Counted from the first letter of the stretch, positions 43,350-52,152 are shown. The stretch is 64,000 bases of DNA from Terriglobia bacterium (GCA_020072785.1 JAIQGG010000004.1:62001-126000); one strand, 5' to 3'. Notes: generated from the letters alone by a model not told the origin. Program-made: numbers and translations.

Positions 43350-43379
43350 TTGACAGTCTCCCAAACATTTGTTTGGATA
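43350..43379 (+). promoter_or_regulatory. Promoter with overlapping palindromic operator
   Basis: TTGACA (43350-43355) and TGGATA (43374-43379) are 18 bp apart. Between and over the -10 box lies CCAAACATTTGTTTGG (43361-43376), a 7-bp dyad around TT. This is a good layout for repression by a TetR-like protein of the gene at 43412. Confidence 0.55.
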
Positions 43380-43411
43380 GCGGCATCTTCTTTTCCGGGA
43401 GACTCGAGATC

Positions 43412-43810
43412 ATGGCCGCAGCGCTACCCGCACCCGTGCAAGGTTATTTTGACGCCGTTCACGCCAGCCAGCCCGATGCCCTGGCCAAATGCTTCGCCGA
43501 AGACGCAGAAGTGCACTTTCCCATGCAGGACCCGGTCATCGGCCGCGCCAAAATCCGCGAGTTTTATGCCGGGGTCTTTGTCTTCTACGCCCGGCGCCAC
43601 GACGAAATCACCGCCGTGTACAAGAGCGAGAGCGGCAACGTGGCCACGGAGATCCACTTCGACGGCGCCACCGGCGACGGCAAGCACGTCACCTTCGACG
43701 CCGTGGACGTCTTCACCGTGCGCAGCAACAAGATCCAGAAGCTGCGCATCTTCTACGACAGCGCCAAGGTCCTGCAGATGCTCGGCGCGCTCCCCAGCGC
43801 CTCCCGGTAG
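43412..43810 (+). CDS. SnoaL-like NTF2-fold protein
   Basis: This 132-residue cytoplasmic protein has the SnoaL-like pattern: VQGYFDAVHASQPDALAKCF, DPVIGRAKIREFYAGVF and a final KIQKLRIFYDSAKV. These are small cone-shaped enzymes or carriers with unpredictable ligands. The ATG at 43412 sits right after a promoter with a palindromic operator, so the gene is probably regulated. It converges on a PilZ gene 20 nt further on. Confidence 0.82.
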   Translation: MAAALPAPVQGYFDAVHASQPDALAKCFAEDAEVHFPMQDPVIGRAKIREFYAGVFVFYARRHDEITAVYKSESGNVATEIHFDGATGDGKHVTFDAVDVFTVRSNKIQKLRIFYDSAKVLQMLGALPSASR

Positions 43811-43830
43811 TCCGCCACCGTCTGCGCGGG

Positions 43831-44157
43831 TCAGCTCAGCAGGCGCTTCAGGAGCAGGTCCAGCCGCGCGCGGTGGTCGTAGTCCATGCCCGTAAATTGG
43901 ATGCCCATGCCCTCTCCGGGTTTGGCGGAGCGGACCGTGGCGCGTGCGCGCACTTCCCCGTTGGGCACCTGGAAGACCAACTTCAGAATGGTGCCGACGG
44001 GCGGCGGATTCGGCGTGGTGATGAACAGCCCGCCCAGACCGAGCGATTGCACCCGGGAGACTTCCTTGTGCGCCCCGGCCTGCCAGGCCACCTGCATGCC
44101 CTTCGGCAGGGTGATGCGGGGAAAGCGTCGTACCTCTTTCGCAGGCTTTTTGTCCAT
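43831..44157 (-). CDS. PilZ-domain protein (divergent second motif)
   Basis: This 108-residue PilZ protein has EVRRFPRITL (R-x3-R). The second element is VQSLGLGGLF, where the expected Asp/Asn before Ser is shifted, so c-di-GMP binding is less certain than in the other PilZ proteins of the window. PGEGMGIQFTGMDYD is the typical C-terminal part. The ATG at 44157 with AGG is chosen over far-upstream in-frame starts. Confidence 0.78.
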   Translation of the reverse strand: MDKKPAKEVRRFPRITLPKGMQVAWQAGAHKEVSRVQSLGLGGLFITTPNPPPVGTILKLVFQVPNGEVRARATVRSAKPGEGMGIQFTGMDYDHRARLDLLLKRLLS

Positions 44158-44995
44158 GGCGAACCTGACCGCATACGCTCGCCGCTGAACAGCGCAGGGA
44201 GCGAAGTGTGTTGCGTCCGAAAATCGGGGGCGGAAGGGTGTGCGCCCGATATGGTCTTCCGAGGATTGTGCGATGGCCGGCATCGAACAGGCAAGCAACA
44301 ACGGCGGCGGTGTCTCCGCTCGGTAAACCACCCGGCCTGGGCCTCCCCGCGGGGCGGGTGGCGGGGTCCGTCCGTGGACAGAGAGAAGGGGAGAGTACTA
44401 AAACCCAGGGGGACCCCCGGCAAATTGTGTAAGTGTGGATTCCGCAGGACTTTAAGTTCAACAATTTTGGAAGTGTGGATTGTAAAGGGGTTGCGGGCGG
44501 ATTTTGTGGAAGTGTGGATTGTAAAGGGGTTAGCGGGCGCGGGGTGCGGCGCGCGGAGTGCTGCTGCGTACTCACGGCACATGTTACCACAGTAGTACAT
44601 GCGCTTCAAGAAGCGATTGGGAGAAATTGCGAGGGCGGGGAGGGGCTTGCGGCTCTTCGCAAGGCAGGCGGTGAATTCGAACGAGGCGATGCGTAGCGCT
44701 ATCAGGTGAGAGGCAAAACCACACTCTTTTGGCGGACGAAAACGATGCGTCACTCAGATCTTGTCAACTCATCAAGGGGCTGCCACCCGGCGGCACCCAC
44801 CCGGGATGATCCGCCGAAACGTGATTCACCGTGAGAGTTTCAGAGCTTCGGCCCTCCACCACTCTGAGAATCAAGCGGTGCTTCCAGGCATTGCGGAGCG
44901 GAAGTGTCTCTTGACAACGCCTTCGCTCTTATCGACGGCACCCGGCCATACATTGCGAGAAGGTCTGCTTCGGTCCGATGTTTGTGGGTACAAAG
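44158..44995. other. Long intergenic region without a credible gene
   Basis: About 840 nt. Open frames on both strands lack ribosome-binding sites and domain character. It contains a set of direct repeats (44429-44531), a C+G-rich block near 44330-44370 with several small hairpins, and a lower-G+C part after 44600. Neither tRNA nor riboswitch is recognisable. Confidence 0.5.
44429..44531. repeat. Direct repeats of about 39 bp
   Basis: A 24-nt segment beginning GGAAGTGTGGATTGTAAAGG is identical at 44469-44492 and 44508-44531. The core AAGTGTGGATT also occurs at 44431-44441. The three cores are 40 and 39 nt apart. The second and third units continue with GCGGGCG. Confidence 0.8.
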
Positions 44996-45487
44996 CTATT
45001 GGGCAGGAGTTTTGCTCATATCACTTGGAAGCTCTCGCACGGAGATGTCGATGCCGGAGATTTTGACGACTTGGAAGTCGAGGCTTACGTGGTCCCCAGG
45101 CCGTGCGCTCGCCCCATACGCCACGTCCAGACGCGTTGGAGTTACCCATTCCATCCTCAGATTCATCGTCGCATATTCGTGAGAGAAGACTAACACCTGC
45201 GTCGGAGCCTGTGACCCCTTAATCCGCTTCAGATACACCGTGGTTGCATCATAGGCCGTTCCGGGACCACCCCACTGTTGACCGCGAGCGGTCGCAAGCC
45301 AGCGCCCATCGGGAGATCGGGCTTCTGCTGACCAAGTCGTCGCAACATCTTGACAGCCTGTTCCTAAAAGGCAGACTCCGACGATTATAAGCAAAATCAC
45401 CTTGCGGATCGCCGGACGGCCGAGCGTATCACGCTCAATGCGTCGTCCGAGATTGGCCGCTTCGGAATCCATCAATACGGGTTGCAT
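44996..45487 (-). CDS. Putative lipoprotein, unknown function
   Basis: This protein of up to 163 residues has a hydrophobic stretch ending in the lipobox LLGTGC (Cys about residue 45), then ATTWSAEARSPDGRWLATAR, reminiscent of beta-propeller-type SPDGRWLA strands but with only one such repeat. It is probably attached to a membrane. The start is unsure: the first ATG gives a long n-region, and ATG at 45472 is an alternative. G+C is lower than in the neighbours. Confidence 0.55.
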   Translation of the reverse strand: MQPVLMDSEAANLGRRIERDTLGRPAIRKVILLIIVGVCLLGTGCQDVATTWSAEARSPDGRWLATARGQQWGGPGTAYDATTVYLKRIKGSQAPTQVLVFSHEYATMNLRMEWVTPTRLDVAYGASARPGDHVSLDFQVVKISGIDISVRELPSDMSKTPAQ

Positions 45488-45825
45488 AGAGTTCCGGTTC
45501 GCTCCGCATTGTATCCGTTAGTGATATTTGCAACGTTGACTGCTGGAATATGCGTGTAATTTGAGTCCATCACCGTGCCAGAGGGATAGTTGCTAAACAT
45601 GGCCCCGTAAGCATTCGCGGGTGGCGCATTCTTCCGAGCGCATGTCGGCCCTCGCATCCCACGGCGAGGATACCACTGTCATACGTTACCCCGGAGTGAT
45701 AAAACGGCACAATCCCGGGTGGCCTACCCTTTGCGGTTTTTGCAAAGGGTGGGTCCTGGGCATTGCGCTGCCGAAGAGGCGGGTGGCGGGAGGTGGCGCG
45801 GCGGGTTGCGGGGCTGGGGGTTTTC
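45488..45825. other. Intergenic region with GC-rich/T-loop hairpin
   Basis: The clearest feature is ACCCTTTGC (45726-45734) and GCAAAGGGT (45742-45750) around GGTTTTT, extendable by three more pairs including one G-T. A minus-strand frame of 61 codons (45657-45472) overlaps the lipoprotein start and has no recognisable domain. Confidence 0.45.
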
Positions 45826-45855
45826 TTGACTTGCGGCGGCAGGGGCCTCGATAAT
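45826..45855 (+). promoter_or_regulatory. Promoter of the DUF177-rpmF-plsX-fab operon
   Basis: TTGACT (45826-45831) and GATAAT (45850-45855) are 18 bp apart. Transcription would start near 45862, just before the first ATG (45864); this supports the later ATG at 45894 as the true DUF177 start. Confidence 0.6.
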
Positions 45856-45893
45856 GAATAGACATGAACGGGAGCGCTGGAGGCGGCGATAGC

Positions 45894-46427
45894 ATGTTTC
45901 TGGACGTCAAGGACCTTGCGGTCCGCAAGCTGCGTATTCAGCGCAGCTACGCTCCGGGCAGCCTGGACTATGGCGCGGCGGACCTGAAGCAGGTGGAGCC
46001 GCTGGAAGTGCGGGCGTCTGTCGAGCTGGTGGAAGGGCAGATCCACATCGAAGGCGAGCTGCAGACCAAGGTCGAGCTGGTGTGCGCGCGCTGTCTGGAG
46101 CCGGTGGTCGAGGAAGTGCACCGCCCGTTTGACCTTTATTATAGGCCGCTGCCCAAGGGCGCCAAGCCCGAGGAAGAGCGGCTGAAGTACGACGAGACGG
46201 AGATCGGCTTCTACCAGGGCGAGGGGCTGTTCCTCGCCGAGGTGCTGACCGAACAGGTGCTGCTGGCGCTGCCCATGAAGGTGATCTGCCGGAGTGACTG
46301 CCGGGGCTTGTGCCCCAGTTGCGGCGCCAATCTGAATCACGAAGAGTGCCGCTGTGAGACCCACGCGACGGATCCACGGCTGGCTCCCCTCGCGCGCCTC
46401 AAGCAGGAGTGGCTGAAAAAACAATAG
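45894..46427 (+). CDS. DUF177 (YceD) protein
   Basis: This 177-residue protein is the usual partner of ribosomal protein L32. Zinc-binding candidates are C-x2-C in VCARCLEP and C-x3-C-x3-C-x2-C in CRSDCRGLCPSCG. YceD-family proteins are conserved upstream of rpmF, and in plants they take part in 23S rRNA accumulation. GGAGG lies upstream of ATG 45894, while ATG 45864 would sit almost on the transcription start. The gene heads the L32/fatty-acid cluster. Confidence 0.9.
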   Translation: MFLDVKDLAVRKLRIQRSYAPGSLDYGAADLKQVEPLEVRASVELVEGQIHIEGELQTKVELVCARCLEPVVEEVHRPFDLYYRPLPKGAKPEEERLKYDETEIGFYQGEGLFLAEVLTEQVLLALPMKVICRSDCRGLCPSCGANLNHEECRCETHATDPRLAPLARLKQEWLKKQ

Positions 46428-46487
46428 TGTTCGGGGCCAAAAGCCCATAGAATTCGCCCCGGCGAGTCCGGGAACAGGAGTAGTGTT

Positions 46488-46670
46488 ATGCCTAACCCAA
46501 AACGACGGCATTCCAAGGCGCGCAAGAACAAGCGCCGGGCCCATGACTTTCTGACGGCTCCGGCGAGCGGCGGCAAGTGCCCGAACTGCCATGAAGAGAA
46601 ACAGCCACACCGCTCCTGCCCGCATTGCGGCCATTACAAGGGCCGCGCGGTCCAGGACGCCAAGGCCTAA
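46488..46670 (+). CDS. rpmF: Ribosomal protein L32
   Basis: This 60-residue protein begins PNPKRRHSKARKNKRRAHDF, the L32 signature, and has two C-x2-C pairs (CPNC and CPHC), so it is the zinc-containing form. GGAACAGGAG lies upstream. It sits between DUF177 and plsX as in many bacteria. Confidence 0.97.
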   Translation: MPNPKRRHSKARKNKRRAHDFLTAPASGGKCPNCHEEKQPHRSCPHCGHYKGRAVQDAKA

Positions 46671-46700
46671 CACCGCCCGGCCTGCCGGGTTCAAGCTCCC

Positions 46701-47708
46701 ATGATTACCATCGCAGTGGACGCCATGGGCGGAGATCAGGCACCCCGCCCCGAGGTCGAGGGCAGTATTCTGGCCGCTCGTGAATTCGGCGTACGCATCC
46801 TGCTGGTTGGGCAGCCCGCGGCGGTGCGCGCGGAGCTCGCCAAGCACGCCACGCCCAATCTGTCCATCGAGGTGGTTCCCGCCAGCGAAGTGATCACCAT
46901 GGAAGACCACCCGGCGCAGGCCTTTCGCCGCAAAAAGGACAGTTCCGTGCACGTGGCCGCGCGCCTGGTGCGCGAGGGCCGGGCCGACGGCATGATCAGC
47001 GCCGGCAACACCGGCGCGGTGATGACCGTGGCGCGCTTCGTGCTCGGCGCGCTCTCCTCGGTGGACCGCGTGGCCCTGGCCGCTCCCTTTCCCAACGCCA
47101 AGGGCGGCGTCTCCGTGCTCCTGGACGTGGGCGCCAACGTCGATTCGAAGCCCGAGCATCTGGTGCAGTTCGCCGTCATGGGCGAGATCTACTACCGCAC
47201 GGTGTTCGGCAGCCGCCGACCGCGCGTGGGCCTGCTCTCCATCGGCGAGGAAGAAAGCAAGGGCAACGAGCTCACCCGCGAGGTCAACAACCGCCTGAAA
47301 AAAGTCCCCGTGCATTTCGTGGGCAACGTGGAAGGCGGGGACCTTTTCTCCGGCAACGTGGACGTGATCGTGTGCGACGGATTTGTGGGGAATATCGCGC
47401 TGAAGATCTGCGAGGGCCTGGCGCTGCAGATTTTCGGCCTGCTCAAGAAGGCCCTGAAGAGCACGCTCTCCGCGCAGCTCGGCTACCTCTTCTCGCGCGG
47501 AGCCTTCAAGGGCCTGCGCAAGCACATTGACTACACGGAATACGGCGGCGCGCCGCTGCTCGGCGTGCGCGGCGTCTGCGTCATCGGCCACGGCCGCTCC
47601 AACGCCAACGCCATCAAAAACGCCATCCGCGTGGCCGCCGGGCTGGCGCGCGCGCACATCAACGAAAAAATCGAACAGGAACTTACGGGGACGGCAGTGC
47701 ACGCCTGA
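46701..47708 (+). CDS. plsX: Phosphate acyltransferase PlsX
   Basis: This 335-residue enzyme turns acyl-ACP into acyl-phosphate for phospholipid synthesis. It starts ITIAVDAMGGDQAPRPEVEG, the PlsX signature, and has SAGNTGAVMTVARFVLG and VCDGFVGNIALKICEG further on. Membrane association is peripheral. It lies 30 nt after rpmF and 28 nt before fabD. Confidence 0.96.
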   Translation: MITIAVDAMGGDQAPRPEVEGSILAAREFGVRILLVGQPAAVRAELAKHATPNLSIEVVPASEVITMEDHPAQAFRRKKDSSVHVAARLVREGRADGMISAGNTGAVMTVARFVLGALSSVDRVALAAPFPNAKGGVSVLLDVGANVDSKPEHLVQFAVMGEIYYRTVFGSRRPRVGLLSIGEEESKGNELTREVNNRLKKVPVHFVGNVEGGDLFSGNVDVIVCDGFVGNIALKICEGLALQIFGLLKKALKSTLSAQLGYLFSRGAFKGLRKHIDYTEYGGAPLLGVRGVCVIGHGRSNANAIKNAIRVAAGLARAHINEKIEQELTGTAVHA

Positions 47709-47736
47709 AACGGCGCCGCCGGAAAGAGAAATCAGT

Positions 47737-48675
47737 ATGGGAAAAATTGCATTCGTGTTTCCGGGACAGGCTTCGCAATACTCCGGAATGGGCAAGGAAC
47801 TCGCGGAGAAGCACTCCGCGGCCAGAGAGGTCTTCGAGGAAGCCGACCGCGCCCTGGGCTTTTCCATTTCCCGGATCTGCTTCGCCGGCAGCGAAGACGA
47901 ACTGAAGCAGACCGCCAACACCCAGCCGGCCATCCTCACCTGTTCCGTGGCTTTTTACCGCCTCCTCGCGGAGCAGGGCAGCAAGCCCGATTTCGTCGCC
48001 GGGCACAGCCTGGGCGAATACTCCGCTCTGGTCGCCGCCGGAGCGCTGCAGTTTTCCGAGGCCGTGAAGCTGGTGCGCCAGCGCGGCATCTACATGCAGG
48101 AAGCCGTGCCCCCGGGCACCGGCGCGATGGCCGCCATCCTGGGCCTCTCGCCCGCCGTGGTGGCCGATGCCTGCAAGCGCGCCGCGGAAGGCGAAGTCTG
48201 CTCCCCCGCCAACCTCAACTCCCCGGACCAGACCGTCATCTCCGGAAACGCGGCCGCCGTGAAGCGCGCCGTGGAGATTGCATCGCAGCAGGGCGCCAAG
48301 CGCACCGTCATCCTGCCGGTCTCCGCGCCGTTCCATTGCGCGCTGATGATGCCCGCGCAGGAGCGCCTGGAGAAGGACCTGCGCCAGACCACGTTTTCGA
48401 ATCCGCAGGTGCCGTTGGTCTGCAACGTGGACGCCGATACCATCGAAACCGGCGACCAGGCCCGCGAAGCCCTCATCCGCCAGGTCTCCCTGCCCGTGCG
48501 CTGGGAAGAGTCCGTGCGCCTGCTCATCGAAGAGGGCGTGACCACCTTCGTCGAGGTCGGCCCCGGCAGAGCCCTCACCGGCATCCTGCGCCAGATCGAG
48601 CGCTCCGTGCAGGCCCTCAACGTCGAGGACGAGAAGAGCCTGAACGCCGCGCTGGAAAAGCTCGCGCAGAACTAG
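47737..48675 (+). CDS. fabD: Malonyl-CoA:ACP transacylase
   Basis: This 312-residue enzyme loads malonyl groups onto acyl carrier protein. The nucleophile is S91 in GHSLGEYSALVA and the partner histidine H200 in VSAPFHCALM. FVFPGQASQYSGMGKEL is the N-terminal signature. GGAAAGAGAA precedes the ATG. No fabH gene lies between plsX and fabD, unlike the common order. Confidence 0.96.
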   Translation: MGKIAFVFPGQASQYSGMGKELAEKHSAAREVFEEADRALGFSISRICFAGSEDELKQTANTQPAILTCSVAFYRLLAEQGSKPDFVAGHSLGEYSALVAAGALQFSEAVKLVRQRGIYMQEAVPPGTGAMAAILGLSPAVVADACKRAAEGEVCSPANLNSPDQTVISGNAAAVKRAVEIASQQGAKRTVILPVSAPFHCALMMPAQERLEKDLRQTTFSNPQVPLVCNVDADTIETGDQAREALIRQVSLPVRWEESVRLLIEEGVTTFVEVGPGRALTGILRQIERSVQALNVEDEKSLNAALEKLAQN

Positions 48676-48746
48676 GCCGTGAGCAGGGAAGCGTAGCCGC
48701 CCTCCTTAGCGGGCGGGGTTTCTTGGGGTGAATGCGAGGTGGCGGC

Positions 48747-49493
48747 ATGTTCAGCCTGAAAGATAAAGTGGCCCTGGTGACCGGCGCGTCGCAGGGCATC
48801 GGTCGCGACGCGGCCCTGGCCCTGGCGCAGGCCGGCGCGAAGGTCGCCGTCGCCGCGCGCAACGAACTGAAGCTCGCCGCGCTCGTCGAAGAGATCGCCG
48901 CCGCGGGCGGTCAAGCCCTGGCCGTGACGATGGACGTCGCCGACGCCGCGCAGGTCAAGGCCGGCTTCAAGCAGGTCCTCGAGAAATTCGGGCGCCTGGA
49001 CATCCTGGTGAACAACGCCGCCATCACCCGCGACGGCCTGGCCCTGCGCATGAAGCTCGAGGACTGGGACGCCGTTTTGCGCACCAACCTCACCGGCGCG
49101 CATCTGTGCATCCAGCAGGCGCTGGGCCCGATGATGAAGGCCCGCGCGGGGCGGATCATCAATATCTCGTCGGTGGTGGCGGAGTCCGGCAACGCCGGCC
49201 AGGCCAACTACGTGGCCTCGAAGGCCGGCCTCATCGGCCTGACCAAAGCCATCGCCATCGAAATTGCTTCGCGCAATATCACCGTGAACGCCATCGCTCC
49301 GGGCTTCATCGCCACGGCCATGACCGACGTCCTGTCCGACCAGGTGAAGGAAGAACTCCAGGCGCGCATTCCGCTCGGACGCCTGGGCGCGCCGCGCGAC
49401 GTCACCGCGGCCATCCTCTTTCTCGCCAGCGACGAAGCCGGTTACATCACCGGCCACGTCCTGGACGTTAACGGCGGCATGTACCTGGCCTGA
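48747..49493 (+). CDS. fabG: 3-oxoacyl-ACP reductase
   Basis: This 248-residue short-chain dehydrogenase reduces beta-ketoacyl-ACP with NADPH. The nucleotide motif is TGASQGIG, and the catalytic residues N114, S142, Y155 and K159 are present (RTNLTGA, NISSVV, YVASK). The C-terminal GGMYLA is typical of FabG. The ATG at 48747 follows AGGTGG; an ATG five codons upstream is the alternative. It follows fabD after 71 nt. Confidence 0.95.
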   Translation: MFSLKDKVALVTGASQGIGRDAALALAQAGAKVAVAARNELKLAALVEEIAAAGGQALAVTMDVADAAQVKAGFKQVLEKFGRLDILVNNAAITRDGLALRMKLEDWDAVLRTNLTGAHLCIQQALGPMMKARAGRIINISSVVAESGNAGQANYVASKAGLIGLTKAIAIEIASRNITVNAIAPGFIATAMTDVLSDQVKEELQARIPLGRLGAPRDVTAAILFLASDEAGYITGHVLDVNGGMYLA

Positions 49494-49560
49494 GGAATTC
49501 TTTTTCGGGCCGCGCCGCAGCGCCCGGATGCAGGAGCCCGTGCCGAGCACAGAAGCCAAG

Positions 49561-49589
49561 TTGACCTAACCGCAGGGCCTCACTAGAAT
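49561..49589 (+). promoter_or_regulatory. Strong sigma-70-like promoter for acpP
   Basis: TTGACC (49561-49566) and TAGAAT (49584-49589) are exactly 17 bp apart. A hairpin GGCGGC-GGGAAT-GCCGCC (49619-49636) lies in the 100-nt leader. ACP is made at high level, which fits a separate promoter. Confidence 0.65.
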
Positions 49590-49695
49590 AGTCGGGTTAT
49601 TCTGATGGGCCTGATAACGGCGGCGGGAATGCCGCCCGGCAGCACCGCAACATAGCACGAGTTTCGTACAAGTTCGCAGAAGGCGGAGGATACGC

Positions 49696-49938
49696 ATGCC
49701 AAGCGTGGAAGAGCGCGTCAAACAGATTATCGTCGAGCAACTCGGCGTGGATGAAGCCGAAGTGACACCCACGGCCTCGTTCGTGGACGATCTGGGGGCC
49801 GATTCCCTCGATCAGGTGGAATTGGTCATGGCTTTCGAAGAGGCGTTCGGCATCGAAGTGCCGGACGAGGACGCGGAAAAGATGGCCACCGTGAAGGACG
49901 CCGTCGAATACATCGAGAAGCACGCCAAGGGCAAGTAA
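49696..49938 (+). CDS. acpP: Acyl carrier protein
   Basis: This 80-residue acidic helical protein carries the acyl chain on a phosphopantetheine attached to S37 in [15 protein letters not shown]. The sequence is typical along its full length. GGCGGAGGA before the ATG is a good ribosome-binding site. It has its own promoter and is followed by fabF after 39 nt. Confidence 0.97.
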   Translation: MPSVEERVKQIIVEQLGVDEAEVTPTASFVDDLGADSLDQVELVMAFEEAFGIEVPDEDAEKMATVKDAVEYIEKHAKGK

Positions 49939-49977
49939 CCCTCGGCCCATCACAGCCCTTACAGGAGCCAGCCTACC

Positions 49978-51222
49978 TTGACACGCCGGGTTGTCGTTAC
50001 GGGCGTTGGTTTGGTCTGCGCGCTGGGCATCGGCACGGAGGAGACCTGGAAGAACCTCCGCGCCGGGCAGAGCGGCGTAGGCCCGATCACGCTTTTTGAT
50101 GCCACGGGATTCGACTGCCGCATCGCCGGCGAGATCAAGAATTTTGATCCCTTCAACTGGGTCGAGAAAAAAGAACTGAAGAAAATGGGCCGCTACATCC
50201 AGGTGGCCCTGGCCGGCGCGGATTTCGCGGCCAAGATGGCCAACTGGACGCCCAATGACGGGGATGCCGACGAGATCGGCGTGTACATCGGTTCCGGCAT
50301 CGGGGGTTTCGACGTCATCGAGCGCGAGCACAGCAAGCTCATCCACGGCGGCCCGGGCCGCATCTCTCCTTTTTTCATTCCCGCGTCCATCGTCAACCTG
50401 GCCTCCGGGCACGTCTCCATCCGCTACCGCGCGCGCGGGCCCAATTCCGCGACGGCCACGGCCTGCTCGGCCTCCGCGCATGCCATCGGCGATTCCTTCA
50501 AGATCATCGAGCGCGGCGCCGCGGAGATGATGATCTGCGGCGGCACCGAGGCCACCATCACGCCCATGGGGGTCGGGGGTTTCGCGGCCATGAAGGCGCT
50601 CTCCACGCGCAACGACAATCCCGCCCATGCCAGCCGCCCCTTTGAAGCCAACCGCGACGGCTTCGTGGTCGGCGAAGGCGCCGGCATTCTCATCCTCGAG
50701 TCCCTCGAGCACGCCCAGAAGCGCAGCGCCCCCATCCTCGCCGAAATCGTCGGCTACGGAATGTCCGGCGACGCCTACCACATCACCTCTCCGGCGGAGA
50801 ACGGCGACGGCGCCTACCGCGTCATGCGCGCGGCCATGAAGGACGCCAAGCTCACTCCCGAGGACATCGGCTACGTCAACGCCCACGGCACTTCCACCCC
50901 GCTCGGCGACGCCATCGAAACGACCGCGCTCAAGCGCGTCTTCGGCGAGCGCGCCAAACGCGTGCCCATCAGCTCCACGAAATCCATGACCGGCCACCTG
51001 CTCGGCGGCGCGGGCGGCTTGGAGGCGGGCATCAGCGTTCTGGCCCTGCGCGACCAGATTCTGCCGCCCACCATCAATTACGAAACGCCGGATCCGGCCT
51101 GCGACCTCGACTATATTCCCAATCACGCGCGCCCCGCGGCGGTCGAATACGCGCTCTCGAATTCCTTCGGTTTTGGCGGAACCAACGCCGCGCTCATCTT
51201 CAAGCGCTGGAGCGGCAAGTAG
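49978..51222 (+). CDS. fabF: 3-oxoacyl-ACP synthase II
   Basis: This 414-residue condensing enzyme elongates acyl-ACP. The catalytic triad is C163 in TACSASAHAIG, H303 in NAHGTSTPLGD and H340 in SMTGHLLGGAGG, which is the KAS II Cys-His-His type. Start is TTG at 49978 after GGAG, directly before TRRVVVTGVGLVCALG. It forms the end of the fatty-acid cluster. Confidence 0.96.
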   Translation: MTRRVVVTGVGLVCALGIGTEETWKNLRAGQSGVGPITLFDATGFDCRIAGEIKNFDPFNWVEKKELKKMGRYIQVALAGADFAAKMANWTPNDGDADEIGVYIGSGIGGFDVIEREHSKLIHGGPGRISPFFIPASIVNLASGHVSIRYRARGPNSATATACSASAHAIGDSFKIIERGAAEMMICGGTEATITPMGVGGFAAMKALSTRNDNPAHASRPFEANRDGFVVGEGAGILILESLEHAQKRSAPILAEIVGYGMSGDAYHITSPAENGDGAYRVMRAAMKDAKLTPEDIGYVNAHGTSTPLGDAIETTALKRVFGERAKRVPISSTKSMTGHLLGGAGGLEAGISVLALRDQILPPTINYETPDPACDLDYIPNHARPAAVEYALSNSFGFGGTNAALIFKRWSGK

Positions 51223-51250
51223 CGCTGGCGTCTGGCCGCCAGATTTTTTC

Positions 51251-51367
51251 TGTCATTCTGAGGGCCCCCTGCTTCTCAGGGCTCGAAGAATCTCAACCGC
51301 TGGGATCACCTCGACTAATCGGCGGTTGAAATTTTTCGGCCCGACTGTGTCGGACCTCAGGATGACA
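51251..51367. repeat. Interspersed element with TGTCATTCTGAGG ends
   Basis: TGTCATTCTGAGG (51251-51263) and CCTCAGGATGACA (51355-51367) are 13-bp inverted ends with one mismatch. The interior contains GAAGAATCTCAACC, and the element fills the gap between fabF and etfB. Related copies lie at 18261, 55204 and 58403. Confidence 0.7.
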
Positions 51368-51387
51368 AGCGAAGAAGGACAACTCCG

Positions 51388-52152
51388 ATGAACATCATCG
51401 TATGCATCAAGCAGGTCCCCGCCAAGGACGCCCCGCTGGCCATGGCCGGAAACTGGATCAAGGAAACCGACATTGGCTTCGAGATGAACGAGCCGGACAC
51501 CTACGCCCTCGAAGAGGCCCTGCGCCTCAAGGAAAAGCACGGCGGCGAAGTGATCGCCCTGTCCCTGGGGCCGGAGCGCGTCAAGCAGACCATCAAGGAA
51601 GCGCTGGCCAAGGGCGCCGACCGCGCCATCCACGTCGCCGACGACAATTTCTCTCAGCTCGATCCCCTGGGCACCGCGCGCGCCCTGGCCGCCGCCATCC
51701 AGAAGGAAAAGTGCGACCTGGTGCTCACCGGCCTGCAGAGCGACGACCAGGGCTTCGGCCAGACCGGCGTGCTCCTCGCCGCCATCCTCAATCTCCCGCA
51801 CGCCACGATCATCATGCAGATCGAAGTTGACGGCGGAAAGATGAAGCTCAAGCGCGAACTGGAGGCCGGCTGGTTCCAGTGGATGGAATGCCCGCTGCCC
51901 GCGGTGCTCTCCATCCAGTCCGGCATCAACAAGGTGCGCTACGCCACGCTCAAGGGCATCATGGCCGCCAAGAAAAAGGAGATCGCCACCATCACCCGCG
52001 AATCCCTGGGCGTTTCCGGCGAGGTTACGCAGCGCGTCGAGCGCCTCTACGTGCCCAGCAAGTCCAAGCAGACCGAATTTCTGACCGGCCCGGCCAAGGA
52101 AGTGGCCGCGAAGCTGGTGGAAAAACTCAAGTTCGAAGCGCGCGTGATCTAG
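51388..52152 (+). CDS. etfB: Electron transfer flavoprotein, beta subunit
   Basis: This 254-residue subunit binds AMP and pairs with EtfA. It begins MNIIVCIKQVPAKDAP, and has LVLTGLQSDDQGFGQTGVLLA and the recognition-loop part LKRELEAGWFQWMECPLPAV. The dimer takes electrons from acyl-CoA and other dehydrogenases. AAGAAGGA precedes the ATG. Length is normal, and etfA follows after 72 nt. Confidence 0.95.
   Translation: MNIIVCIKQVPAKDAPLAMAGNWIKETDIGFEMNEPDTYALEEALRLKEKHGGEVIALSLGPERVKQTIKEALAKGADRAIHVADDNFSQLDPLGTARALAAAIQKEKCDLVLTGLQSDDQGFGQTGVLLAAILNLPHATIIMQIEVDGGKMKLKRELEAGWFQWMECPLPAVLSIQSGINKVRYATLKGIMAAKKKEIATITRESLGVSGEVTQRVERLYVPSKSKQTEFLTGPAKEVAAKLVEKLKFEARVI

Noticed and set aside
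45277-45294. Further copy of the palindromic leader repeat
   Set aside because: TGACCGCGAGCGGTCG has a 2-nt loop and a mismatched end and lies inside the lipoprotein coding region, so it was not counted.
45472-45657. Minus-strand 61-codon frame beside the lipoprotein gene
   Set aside because: It overlaps the lipoprotein start, has no clear ribosome-binding site and no recognisable domain, so a gene is not supported.
45570-47939. Long minus-strand open frame opposite plsX, rpmF and DUF177
   Set aside because: It spans three well-supported genes on the other strand and has no recognisable domain.
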